Source: an uncultured Bacteroidota bacterium
Lineage (GTDB): Bacteria; Bacteroidota; Bacteroidia; UKL13-3
Length of the DNA: 30,133 nucleotides
Assembly: GCA_903898215.1 (NCBI GenBank)
Contig: CAIUEQ010000269.1
Location: 1-30,133 of the forward strand
Direction: 5' to 3'
Part shown: piece after piece, positions 7,867-15,825 of the stretch
How the letters are laid out: each line of letters starts with the position of its first letter
Numbering within the stretch: position 1 is the stretch's first letter
Translations under genes and position numbers: made by a program
The notes under the pieces: generated by a model
What the model saw: the letters and a program-made list of their open reading frames with translations, nothing else
What the model was told of the DNA's origin: nothing
Databases searched by the model: none

Positions 7867-8901
7867 TTATATTCTATTAATGGCATCAAAATCTTCAAGC
7901 TCAATATCCGGAGTTAAATAACTTTGTTTTACCGGTTCATCTTTCATTAAATCGGTGCTCAAATATTTTTTATTGCTATCACTAAATATCGTTACTACAG
8001 TTTTATCTGCACCATATTTATTTTGCAATTTTACTGCTCCAAGAAAATTAGAACCTGATGATATTCCAACTGCGAGACCTAATTGATGAGCAAGTTTTTG
8101 TGCCATCAAAATCGAATCGCCATCTGATGCCTGTATCACTTCATCCAATTCATTCAATGAAACAATTGCAGGGATAAATTCATCTGATATTCCTTGTATC
8201 CGATGTGAGCCTACTTTATGCCCTGTGGTGAGAGTTGGAGATTCTTCCGGTTCGAGTGGATGAACTTTTATCGAAGGATCCATTTTTTTAAGAAAATCTT
8301 TTACACCCATCACAGTTCCACCTGTTCCTACACCTGCAACAAACATGTCAGGCTTTTTATTGATTGAATGCAATTGCTCCCAAATTTCCGGTCCGGTGGT
8401 ATTGGTATGAGCCATTGCGTTGTATTGATTTCTAAATTGCTGTGGTAAGAAAATATTCGAATCTTCTTTAGCCATTTTTTCTGATAAGGCAATGCTTCCT
8501 AAAAAGCCGCCTTCTTCTTTGCTGATAAGTATCACTTCAGCACCTAAACTATTGATAATATCGATACGTTCTTTGCTTAACCAGTTAGGTATGATGATTC
8601 TAACCTGATGACCTAATGCTTTACCGATTGCTGCAAACGCAATTCCTGTATTTCCACTGGTAGCTTCAACAATAACGTTTCCTGGTTTTATTTTTCCTGT
8701 AGCATACGATTGTTCTAAAATATATAAAGCCATGCGGTCTTTAATACTTCCTGTTAAATTGTAGTGCTCACTTTTAGCATAAATAGTTCTGGGCTCACCT
8801 TTGTATGTGTAATTAATTTCCAGCATGGGAGTGTTGCCAACCATCTTCCATAAATGATCCAGTTTATCTTTGATGTTTAAATGATGGTGAAGGTGTTCCA
8901 T
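7867..8901 (-). CDS. PLP-dependent cysteine synthase family protein
   Basis: 344 residues of the fold-type II PLP family that contains cysteine synthase and cystathionine beta-synthase. The Schiff-base lysine is K54 in TGSIKDR, the substrate loop is TSGNTG (81-86), the phosphate-binding loop is GVGTGGT (190-196), and SSGSN near 285 is the region contacting the pyridine nitrogen. No CBS domains follow, so O-acetylserine- (or O-phosphoserine-) dependent cysteine synthesis is the most likely reaction; cystathionine beta-synthase activity cannot be excluded. Two departures from classic CysK are the His-rich start (EHLHHHLN) and a C-terminal extension of about 25 residues (KQSYLTPDIELEDFDAINRI). 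No cysE or sulfate genes are adjacent. It is divergent from ligA across a 182-base gap. I leave the symbol blank because CysK, CysM and CBS cannot be separated by eye. Confidence 0.88.
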   Translation of the reverse strand: MEHLHHHLNIKDKLDHLWKMVGNTPMLEINYTYKGEPRTIYAKSEHYNLTGSIKDRMALYILEQSYATGKIKPGNVIVEATSGNTGIAFAAIGKALGHQVRIIIPNWLSKERIDIINSLGAEVILISKEEGGFLGSIALSEKMAKEDSNIFLPQQFRNQYNAMAHTNTTGPEIWEQLHSINKKPDMFVAGVGTGGTVMGVKDFLKKMDPSIKVHPLEPEESPTLTTGHKVGSHRIQGISDEFIPAIVSLNELDEVIQASDGDSILMAQKLAHQLGLAVGISSGSNFLGAVKLQNKYGADKTVVTIFSDSNKKYLSTDLMKDEPVKQSYLTPDIELEDFDAINRI

Positions 8902-9083
8902 TTTTTTTAGTTATGAATATTAAAACAAATTAATGAGTTGATGCATAAAGTTCCATTGACTATTGACATTTTTTATATTATAAAAAAGATATATAACGAC
9001 ACGCTGATATTTCTCACGGATAAAAATGCATCACATTTTTTATACTTACTATTTTTAACATTCTTTCTTATTTTTACAGCGAT

Positions 9084-11156
9084 ATGAATGAGTTAGAAGC
9101 TAAAATAAAAATAGATAACCTCACCCAATTATTAAATGAGCATAATTATAAATATTATGTTCTCTCACAGCCAACCCTAAAAGATTCAGAGTTTGATTTA
9201 TTATTAAAAGAACTCGAAAAATTAGAAACTGAATTTCCTCAATTTGCAAATACAGAATCCCCAACCCAAAAAGTTGGTGGGGCTATCACCAAACAATTTC
9301 AAACTGTTAAGCATAAGTATCCGATGCTGAGTTTGGGAAATACCTACAGCGAAGATGAACTGCGTGAGTTTGATAATAGAATTAGAAAATCCATTGGTGA
9401 TAATTTTGACTATGTATGTGAATTAAAATTTGATGGACTTGCCATTGGTTTAACTTATCAAAAAGGAAAACTTGTTCGTGCTGTAACACGCGGGAATGGT
9501 GTTGAAGGCGATGATGTAACCAATAATGTTAAAACAATCAAGTCTATTCCTCATCAATTAAAACCCGGAAATTACCCCGATGAGTTTGAAATACGCGGTG
9601 AAGTTTTTATGCATAAAAAAACGTTTGAGAAATTAAATGATAAGCTTAAAAATGAACTTGAGCAAAAAGGTTTTGATGAAGATGAAATCAGAGAGAAGTT
9701 ATATAAAAATCCTCGCAACTTTGCTTCCGGTACTTTAAAAATGATGGACTCCAGAGAAGTTGCAAAACGTCCGCTCGATTGTTTTTTATATTTTATTTAC
9801 TGTGATATTCCTGTTGCTGATAATCATTTTGATAGTTTGAAGAAAGCCGAATCATGGGGCTTTCAAATTTCTGACCATTATAAAAAGTGTAAAACACTGG
9901 AAGATGTTTTTTCATTTATAACTAATTATGATTCCGAACGCGAGAAGCTGAGTTATGAAATTGATGGTGTGGTAATAAAAGTAAACGATTATCATCAACA
10001 GCAGGAACTGGGCTTTACGGCAAAGAATCCGCGTTGGGCAATTTCTTATAAATTTAAATCACAAAGTGCATCAACTTTATTAGAGAAAGTTACTTTTCAG
10101 GTTGGACGAACAGGAGCGATTACACCCGTTGCAAATTTAACACCTGTGCAACTTGCAGGAACAACTGTAAAGCGTGCAAGTTTGTATAATGCTGATGAAA
10201 TTGAACGTTTGGATTTGCATGAACTCGATGAAGTTTTTGTAGAAAAAGGCGGAGAGATTATTCCAAAAATAACAGGTGTTGATATTTCAAAACGAAAACC
10301 TCATGCACATCAAATTCGTTATGCAACACATTGTCCTGAATGCGCTACAGAGCTTATTCGCAAAGAAGGAGAAGTAGTTCATTATTGTCCTAACGAAGAT
10401 GGTTGCCCTACACAATTGAAAGGGAAAATCGAACATTTTATAGGAAGAAAAGCGATGAATATTGATAGCCTTGGTGCTGAAACCATCAATGGGTTATTTG
10501 ATAAAGGAGTGATAAAAAATTATGCTGATTTGTATACTTTAAAATATGAAGATTTGATAGGGTTAGAGTTTACTGTTGGCGATGAAGAAGAAAATAAAAA
10601 ACGCTCTTTGCAAAAAAAATCAGTAGAAAATATTTTGCAGGGAATTGAAGATTCAAAACAGATTCCGTTTGAGCGGGTATTGTTTGCCTTAGGTATTAGA
10701 ATGATTGGAGAAACCGTTGCCCAAAAACTTGTTCAGCATTTTCATACCATTGAAAAACTTGAAAATGCAACCATGGAAGACTTGTTGACTGTTCATGAAA
10801 TCGGGGAGAAGATTGCTGAACAATTGTTGAAATTCTTTAGCGATATTAAAAATAAACATCTGATAGAGAAACTAAAAAATGCAGGCTTACAGTTTGAAAT
10901 TGTTCATGATGAAAGTATTAAACGAAGCAATAAACTCGAAGGGAAAAGTTTTTTGGTTTCGGGTGTGTTTACCATAAGTCGTGATGAACTTAAGAAAACT
11001 ATACAACTTAACGGAGGACGCAATGTTAGCAGTATTTCAAAGAGTCTTGATTATTTAATTGCAGGAGATAAAATGGGACCTGAAAAACTAAAAAAAGCAA
11101 CTGATTTAACTATCAAAATAATTTCGGAAGAAGAGTTTATGAAGATGATTGATTAA
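9084..11156 (+). CDS. ligA: NAD+-dependent DNA ligase LigA
   Basis: 690 residues, close to the family norm. LigA seals nicks between Okazaki fragments and in repair, using NAD+. The N-terminal Ia domain has YYVLSQPTLKDSEFDLL. The adenylated lysine is K115 in CELKFDGLA, followed by TRGNGVEGDDVT. An OB fold carries FQVGRTGAITPVANLTPV. A four-cysteine zinc finger follows (CPEC ... YCPNEDGC, about 411-441), then helix-hairpin-helix repeats (about 540-590, e.g. LGIRMIGETVAQKL and VHEIGEKIAEQL). A C-terminal BRCT domain occupies about 622-690 (LEGKSFLVSGVF). All parts expected for an essential ligase are present. The ATG is at the expected N-terminus. The gene ends five bases before the first repeat unit of the Fic leader, so read-through from ligA into fic is possible. 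Confidence 0.98.
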   Translation: MNELEAKIKIDNLTQLLNEHNYKYYVLSQPTLKDSEFDLLLKELEKLETEFPQFANTESPTQKVGGAITKQFQTVKHKYPMLSLGNTYSEDELREFDNRIRKSIGDNFDYVCELKFDGLAIGLTYQKGKLVRAVTRGNGVEGDDVTNNVKTIKSIPHQLKPGNYPDEFEIRGEVFMHKKTFEKLNDKLKNELEQKGFDEDEIREKLYKNPRNFASGTLKMMDSREVAKRPLDCFLYFIYCDIPVADNHFDSLKKAESWGFQISDHYKKCKTLEDVFSFITNYDSEREKLSYEIDGVVIKVNDYHQQQELGFTAKNPRWAISYKFKSQSASTLLEKVTFQVGRTGAITPVANLTPVQLAGTTVKRASLYNADEIERLDLHELDEVFVEKGGEIIPKITGVDISKRKPHAHQIRYATHCPECATELIRKEGEVVHYCPNEDGCPTQLKGKIEHFIGRKAMNIDSLGAETINGLFDKGVIKNYADLYTLKYEDLIGLEFTVGDEEENKKRSLQKKSVENILQGIEDSKQIPFERVLFALGIRMIGETVAQKLVQHFHTIEKLENATMEDLLTVHEIGEKIAEQLLKFFSDIKNKHLIEKLKNAGLQFEIVHDESIKRSNKLEGKSFLVSGVFTISRDELKKTIQLNGGRNVSSISKSLDYLIAGDKMGPEKLKKATDLTIKIISEEEFMKMID

Positions 11157-11161
11157 TTCTC

Positions 11162-11271
11162 ATGCGGAGAATAACCATGCTATTCACCGCATAATTTGCG
11201 GAGAATAAGTTTGGAGATGCGGAGAATAATAAATATATTTACCGCATAATATGCGGAGAATATTTACCTAC
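11162..11271 (+). repeat. 55-bp tandem duplication with palindromic half-sites, overlapping the fic start
   Basis: Two degenerate copies (11162-11216 and 11217-11271) share the layout ATGCGGAGAATA, then TATTyACCGCATAA, then (A/T)TGCGGAGAATA, at the same internal offsets. In each copy the second and third elements form an inverted repeat: 11181-11207 (arms TATTCACCGCA / TGCGGAGAATA, one A-A mismatch) and 11236-11262 (arms TATTTACCGCAT / ATGCGGAGAATA, two imperfect positions). The two palindromes are 55 bases apart, about five helical turns. The fic start codon (11251) lies in the right arm of the second. This could be a double operator, a start-masking mRNA hairpin, or both. The Fic protein has its own winged-helix-like C-terminus and is the obvious candidate for autoregulation, which is inference. 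Confidence 0.8.
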
Positions 11272-12354
11272 ATCCATCAACAAAAAGATTGGCCAAGGTT
11301 CACTTGGGACGACCAGCAATTGCTTTCCATGCTCGGAAAAGTTAGGCATCTGCAGGGGAAATTAATAGGAAAAATGGAGGGGCTTGGGTTCTCTCTTAGA
11401 GAAGAAGCTTCCTTGGACACCTTAACGCTTGATGTGTTAAAAACCTCAGAAATTGAAGGCGAAGTTTTGGATATGAAACAAGTTCGGTCTTCAATTGCCA
11501 AACATTTAGGAATGAATATTCCCGGTTTAATAAAATCGGATAGAAATGTGGATGGCATAGTACAAATGATGCTCGATGCTACACAGCAATCTAATAAGCC
11601 ACTCACTGTACAGCGTCTATTTAACTGGCATGCAGCTTTATTTCCAACAGGCAGAAGTGGAATGTATAAAATTGTTGTTGGCAAATGGAGAACTGGCCCG
11701 ATGCAGGTCGTTTCGGGTGCGATGGGAAAAGAAATAGTTCATTTTCAAGCTCCGGATGAAAAAAAAGTGAGCAAAGAAATTACCGAATTTATCAAATGGT
11801 TTAATAAAAAAGATACAATAGATCCTGTGATAAAAGCAGGAATTGCTCATTTGTGGTTTATTACTATCCATCCATTTGACGATGGAAATGGCAGGATTGC
11901 AAGGGCAATAGCTGATATGCAGTTAGCTAAAAGTGATGGTAGTCTTCAAAGGTTTTATAGCATGTCGGCTCAGATAAAAATTGAGCGAAAAAAGTATTAT
12001 GAAACACTGGAGAAAACACAAAAAGGGAAACTAGATATTACCGATTGGCTATCATGGTTTTTAAATTGCTTAATGTCCGCATTGGCAGTAACTGATAAAA
12101 CTCTTGTAAGAGTAATGGCTAAAGTTCAATTTTGGGAAACACATGGAAATACTCAGCTAAGCAGCCGGCAACGTGAAATAATAAATAAATTACTTGACGG
12201 TTTTGATGGAAAATTAACATCTTCAAAATGGGCAAAAATAACAAAATGCTCTGCCGATACAGCACTGCGTGATATTCAGGATCTGATAGCAAAAGATATA
12301 CTTCGAAAAGAACTTTCAGGAGGAAGAAGTACAAACTATTTGATAAATATTTAA
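11251..12354 (+). CDS. Fic family adenylyltransferase, class II, with N-terminal DUF4172 and C-terminal winged helix
   Basis: 367 residues. The N-terminal region FTYIHQQKDWPRFTWD is the DUF4172-type start of Bacteroidota Fic proteins. The inhibitory helix motif (S/T)xxxE(G/N) is TSEIEG (65-70, inhibitory glutamate E69). The catalytic motif HPFDDGNGRIAR is at 207-218, with H207 as catalytic base and the Asp/Glu and Arg positions intact. A winged-helix-like domain (about 303-367, LSSRQREIINKLL ... GRSTNYLI) closes the protein. Family members transfer AMP from ATP to hydroxyl side chains of target proteins; the inhibitory helix in the same chain implies self-control without a separate antitoxin. 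The target is unknown. The ATG start is embedded in a repeat (ATGCGGAGAATA encodes MRRI). The next ATG is too far inside, so this start is favoured. Confidence 0.93.
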   Translation: MRRIFTYIHQQKDWPRFTWDDQQLLSMLGKVRHLQGKLIGKMEGLGFSLREEASLDTLTLDVLKTSEIEGEVLDMKQVRSSIAKHLGMNIPGLIKSDRNVDGIVQMMLDATQQSNKPLTVQRLFNWHAALFPTGRSGMYKIVVGKWRTGPMQVVSGAMGKEIVHFQAPDEKKVSKEITEFIKWFNKKDTIDPVIKAGIAHLWFITIHPFDDGNGRIARAIADMQLAKSDGSLQRFYSMSAQIKIERKKYYETLEKTQKGKLDITDWLSWFLNCLMSALAVTDKTLVRVMAKVQFWETHGNTQLSSRQREIINKLLDGFDGKLTSSKWAKITKCSADTALRDIQDLIAKDILRKELSGGRSTNYLINI

Positions 12355-12411
12355 TTATAGCAGTAAATAAAATGTTGCAGAAAAATTCTATCGTAAAGTT
12401 TCACTTAAATA

Positions 12412-12419
12412 TATCTTTG
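12412..12419 (+). promoter_or_regulatory. candidate -7 box upstream of the DUF6913-like gene
   Basis: TATCTTTG matches TAnnTTTG and lies 22 bases before the ATG at 12442. No TTG is found at the expected distance upstream, so only the -7 element is supported. Confidence 0.35.
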
Positions 12420-12441
12420 CTTCTGCTTGAAATTTAAATCA

Positions 12442-12984
12442 ATGAAATTAATAGAAGATATAAAAAATTATATAGGAAGGTTTTTATTGGGAAGGGAAAT
12501 TGCTCAAAAAAAACTTAAAAGAAAATTCACTTCATTTAATGATGTGCAGCATATTGGAATTGTTTACAATGCCGAAAAGAAAGAAGAGGAAGCACTTGTT
12601 GTAAATTATGCAAATCAATTACGGCAAGATGGTAAAAAAGTTTTTTTGATGGGATATGTAGATCTGAAACAACTCCCTCATTCCAAAAAATTTAGCATGC
12701 AAAGTGAATTTTTTTGGAAAGAAAAACTCAACGAATTCAATCTCCCTATGAAAGGTAAAATTGGAAGATTTTTAGAAATGGATTTTGATTTATTACTTAA
12801 TTTATATTTTGAACCATCATTGCCAATGCAAGCTATTGCTGCTTATTCCAACGCAAAGTATAGGGTAGGAGCAAAAATTGAAGGTGGCTTGGATTATATT
12901 GATGCAATGATTGATGTGGGACAAAAAAAGGAACTCTCTTTTTTGATTGAACAAATTGATTTTTATTTGAAAAACATAAAATGA
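12442..12984 (+). CDS. DUF6913-like conserved protein
   Basis: 180 residues from the ATG at 12442. The frame can be opened at a TTG 15 bases earlier, but the ATG (MKLIEDIKNY) gives the cleaner start and fits the -7 box at 12412. No signal peptide or membrane helix is visible. The sequence has a basic N-terminal helix (RFLLGREIAQKKLKRKF), a beta-alpha pattern HIGIVYNAEKKEEEALVVNYANQLRQ and later FLMGYVDLK, and a conserved-looking FDLLLNLYFE and YRVGAKIEGGLDYIDAMID. From memory this matches a Bacteroidota-only family (DUF6913) that frequently precedes dapA, as it does here (90-base gap, same strand). A cytoplasmic role linked to DapA or to envelope precursor synthesis is guesswork. The family name is moderately certain. 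Confidence 0.75.
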   Translation: MKLIEDIKNYIGRFLLGREIAQKKLKRKFTSFNDVQHIGIVYNAEKKEEEALVVNYANQLRQDGKKVFLMGYVDLKQLPHSKKFSMQSEFFWKEKLNEFNLPMKGKIGRFLEMDFDLLLNLYFEPSLPMQAIAAYSNAKYRVGAKIEGGLDYIDAMIDVGQKKELSFLIEQIDFYLKNIK

Positions 12985-13074
12985 GTTAATAGGTTGATGG
13001 ATTAATAAGTGATTTGTAGTTTCAAGTTTGATTAACCAATAACCAATTAACTATTCAACCAATAACTAACCACC
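12985..13074. repeat. degenerate aaccaataacc low-complexity stretch
   Basis: The gap between the DUF6913-like gene and dapA contains ttaaccaataaccaattaactattcaaccaataactaacc and, in inverted sense, gttaataggttgatggattaat. Pairing between these would give a long weak stem just upstream of the dapA ATG (13075). I see no promoter match. Confidence 0.45.
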
Positions 13075-13944
13075 ATGAAAGGAACAGGCGTAGCATTAGT
13101 AACTCCATTTAAAAAAGATCTTAGCATCGATTTTGATGCACTGTCAAATATTATCGAACATGTTATTGCAGGCGGTGTTGAATATGTTGTAGCTCTTGGC
13201 ACAACAGGCGAAGCGCCAAATCTTAGCAAAGATGAAAAGAAACAGATCTACTCATTTGTTTCTGAAAAAGTGAATGGCCGTGTGAAATGCATTGCAGGAA
13301 TTGGAGGTAACAATACTCCCGAAGTTGTTGAAACGATCAAGGCATTTGATTTCTCAAAATACGATGCAATACTTTCTGTGAGTCCATATTATAATAAACC
13401 AAATCAGGAAGGAATTTATTTACATTATATGGAATTGGCAAAAGCTTCTCCTAAGCCAATCATTATTTATAATGTTCCGGGACGAACAGGTTCTACTATT
13501 TCTGCGGCAACAACTTTAAGACTTGCAAACGCCAGTGATAAATTTATTGCAACCAAAGAAGCTTCTGGAAATCCCGAGCAGTTCATGGATATTTTACACC
13601 AAAAACCTATCAACTTTTCTGTGATATCCGGTGATGATAATTTGACTGTTCCATTTTTGGCAATGGGAATGAGTGGTGTTATTTCTGTAATAGGAAATGC
13701 ATTTCCTAAAGATTTTTCAAACATGGTTCGCTTTGGCTTGAAAGGTGATTTCGATTCGGCAAGAGAGCTTCATTATAAATTATATGATGCAATGAAATCG
13801 ATATTTTTAGATGGTAGCCCTGGTGGAATAAAAGTGATTTTGAATGAACTCGGTTTGTGTGAAAATATTGTAAGATTACCTCTTGCTCCCGTAAATGAAA
13901 CTGTTGAAGCGAAACTTCGTCAACTGGCTAATAAGTTGAAATAA
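13075..13944 (+). CDS. dapA: 4-hydroxy-tetrahydrodipicolinate synthase
   Basis: 289 residues, normal length. It condenses pyruvate with aspartate semialdehyde, the committed step to lysine and diaminopimelate for peptidoglycan. The Schiff-base lysine is K161 in FIATKEASGN. The LGTTGEA motif (41-47) supplies the active-site threonine, Y106 lies in SVSPYYNKPNQEG, and YNVPGRT (132-138) supplies the catalytic-triad tyrosine and the carboxylate-binding arginine. C-terminal SGDD and GMSGVISVIGNAFP also match the family. The residues are in register with the E. coli enzyme, which separates it from N-acetylneuraminate lyase relatives. Its stop is one base from the stop of the convergent cmk gene, so there is no room for a terminator between them. 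Confidence 0.97.
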   Translation: MKGTGVALVTPFKKDLSIDFDALSNIIEHVIAGGVEYVVALGTTGEAPNLSKDEKKQIYSFVSEKVNGRVKCIAGIGGNNTPEVVETIKAFDFSKYDAILSVSPYYNKPNQEGIYLHYMELAKASPKPIIIYNVPGRTGSTISAATTLRLANASDKFIATKEASGNPEQFMDILHQKPINFSVISGDDNLTVPFLAMGMSGVISVIGNAFPKDFSNMVRFGLKGDFDSARELHYKLYDAMKSIFLDGSPGGIKVILNELGLCENIVRLPLAPVNETVEAKLRQLANKLK

Positions 13945-13945
13945 A

Positions 13946-14638
13946 TTATTCTGAAGTTACTCCCAGTTTTTTTCTTGCAAGGTCATAAGCAAATTGAAAT
14001 TGTTGCTCACGGTTCATATTTGATGTATCCAATACAATAGCATCTTCAGCTTTTACTAAAGGACTATCTGCACGGGTTGTGTCAATATGGTCGCGTTTTT
14101 GAAGGTTAGCCAGAACTTCTTCGATGGTGGTTGTTTGTCCTTTTTCTTTCAATTCGTCAAACCTGCGTTGTGCACGAATTTGAGGATCGGCTGTAACAAA
14201 TATTTTTAATTCAGCATGAGGAAAAACAACAGTGCCAATATCACGACCATCCATCACGATACCTTTTTCATTTCCCAAAAATTGTTGTTGCTTTACTAAG
14301 AATCTTCGAACTTCACTTATCGCACTTACATCGCTCACAACACTTGCAATACGGGAGTTTATACGAAGAGCCATTTCTACATTCTCATCATTTAAATATG
14401 TTTCCTGTAAATGATTTTCAGGATTAATTTTAAAATCAATTTTGATATTTTTTAATGATTCAGCAACCGCATCCAGATTATAAATATCAATTTGATGATT
14501 GATTAAATATAAAGTTACCGCACGATACATTGCACCCGAATCAATAAAACGGTATTCAAGAGTTTTAGCCAATTGCTTTGCCAATGTACTTTTTCCGCAT
14601 GAAGAATAACCGTCAATTGCTATAATTATTTTGTGCAT
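13946..14638 (-). CDS. cmk: (d)CMP kinase
   Basis: 230 residues. It phosphorylates CMP and dCMP with ATP in the cytoplasm, supplying CTP and dCTP. The P-loop is GYSSCGKST (9-17). The family motifs DSGAMYRAVTLY (about 33-44) and MDGRDIGTVVFPHAELKIFVTA follow. The substrate-lid arginines are in RAQRRFDELKEKG. The C-terminal DRxDSPL-type motif is present as TTRADSPLVKAEDAIVLDTS. Length is standard. It lies 55 bases downstream of porQ on the same strand; the porQ-cmk pairing recurs in Bacteroidota as far as I recall, so co-transcription is likely. It is convergent with dapA with a one-base gap. Confidence 0.96.
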   Translation of the reverse strand: MHKIIIAIDGYSSCGKSTLAKQLAKTLEYRFIDSGAMYRAVTLYLINHQIDIYNLDAVAESLKNIKIDFKINPENHLQETYLNDENVEMALRINSRIASVVSDVSAISEVRRFLVKQQQFLGNEKGIVMDGRDIGTVVFPHAELKIFVTADPQIRAQRRFDELKEKGQTTTIEEVLANLQKRDHIDTTRADSPLVKAEDAIVLDTSNMNREQQFQFAYDLARKKLGVTSE

Positions 14639-14693
14639 TGCTGAATAATTTATGGAACAAATTAACTCAATAAGTTTTTAACTTTATAACGAA

Positions 14694-15752
14694 TTAAGAT
14701 TTTTCTGCTTGTTTCTTTTTAATAAAATCATTCACATTGATGATGAATGAAAAATGGTCGGTACCATATCCAACACTATAACCTGTATGCCCGTAAGCTA
14801 ATTGAAACTTACTGATCTTTACTCCAAAGCCCCACGAAAACCCGGAGAACCCGCCATATTGATCGAGCTTTAATTCCCATCTCCTTAAATAATTATAACC
14901 AAATCCTATGTAAAAACTTTTACTTAAAATGATCTCAGCACTTAAATTTAAATGACTTAAAGTTTTTTTAGCCCAGTTAATATTTTCGAGCTGAATGAGT
15001 CCGGTTTCAAGATCTTTTGTTAAACCTGGTTTATCAGGATTTTGATACATCAACCCACCGGGGTTTTCCAGATGATTTGCTATCAAAGAAAAACGAAGAG
15101 GTGCTTTCATTAATTTTTTTGAGATACCCATCTGAACATTTAATGGCAAGGTCTCCTTATTATCGGGACGATAGGTTTTTAATTGTTTGCCATAATTACT
15201 TATCACACCAGAGATTGTTACCAGATTTTTTTTGTTATAATAAGTTGCTGAAACATCCGCTGCTAATCCAAATGAATTGTATTCTTCAAGTGTTGAATTG
15301 ATAAATTTAAGTGCTCCACCAAATGAAAAATCACGATATTTTCTGGCGAAGGAAAGATGTAGATTATATTCTCCTGCATGGAAATTTCCAATCACATCTC
15401 CATTGGAAGCCGTTTTAGTAAAATCTCCATAATTAATATATTGTATTCCTAAAGCAAATGTTCCAATACTGTCAAAATGGTGAGCACAACCTGCATATCC
15501 TGCTCCAATTCCGGCAACATAACTTACATAATTAAAAGTTACCTGATTGTTCATTTCACTATTTAATAACGATGGATTTTGAATAGCAAGATTCATATCG
15601 TTATCAGGATTTGCGATTCCCGAACCTCCAAGTGCAGCAATGCGTGCATTAGGTTGCAATGTTAAAAACTGATACGTGTTAGTACCACCAATTTGTGCAA
15701 AAACAGGGTAGGTAGAAATTATAAAAAAGAAGAGTGAAAATATTTTCCTCAT
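14694..15752 (-). CDS. porQ: type IX secretion system protein PorQ
   Basis: 352 residues with a signal peptide (about 1-19, ending VFAQ) and a predicted outer membrane barrel of the PorV/FadL-like type. The diagnostic N-terminal segment is GGTNTYQFLTLQPNARIAALGGSGIANPDNDMNLAIQNPSLL. Later segments include FALGIQYINYGDF, FSWGFGVKISKFQLAYGH and the GTDHFSFIINVNDF end. In Porphyromonas, PorQ belongs to the surface attachment complex (PorU, PorV, PorQ, PorZ) that cleaves the sorting tail of exported proteins and attaches them to the surface. Two proteins encoded in this window carry such tails. The gene is followed by cmk. There is no other type IX gene in the window. Confidence 0.92.
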   Translation of the reverse strand: MRKIFSLFFFIISTYPVFAQIGGTNTYQFLTLQPNARIAALGGSGIANPDNDMNLAIQNPSLLNSEMNNQVTFNYVSYVAGIGAGYAGCAHHFDSIGTFALGIQYINYGDFTKTASNGDVIGNFHAGEYNLHLSFARKYRDFSFGGALKFINSTLEEYNSFGLAADVSATYYNKKNLVTISGVISNYGKQLKTYRPDNKETLPLNVQMGISKKLMKAPLRFSLIANHLENPGGLMYQNPDKPGLTKDLETGLIQLENINWAKKTLSHLNLSAEIILSKSFYIGFGYNYLRRWELKLDQYGGFSGFSWGFGVKISKFQLAYGHTGYSVGYGTDHFSFIINVNDFIKKKQAEKS

Positions 15753-15825
15753 GCAACTCCAAAAATATTCTTTTAAACGGGGAAATCAGATAATTGTTGT
15801 CAGTTTAATGACTTATCGTTTAAAC

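Noticed and set aside
11251..12354. Fic with a FicA-type antitoxin operon
   Set aside because: No small antitoxin gene precedes it; the inhibitory motif TSEIEG is inside the same protein, so it is a class II Fic and the upstream frames are only ten codons.
12427..12441. TTG start of the DUF6913-like gene
   Set aside because: An in-frame ATG 15 bases downstream gives a better N-terminus and fits the -7 box position.
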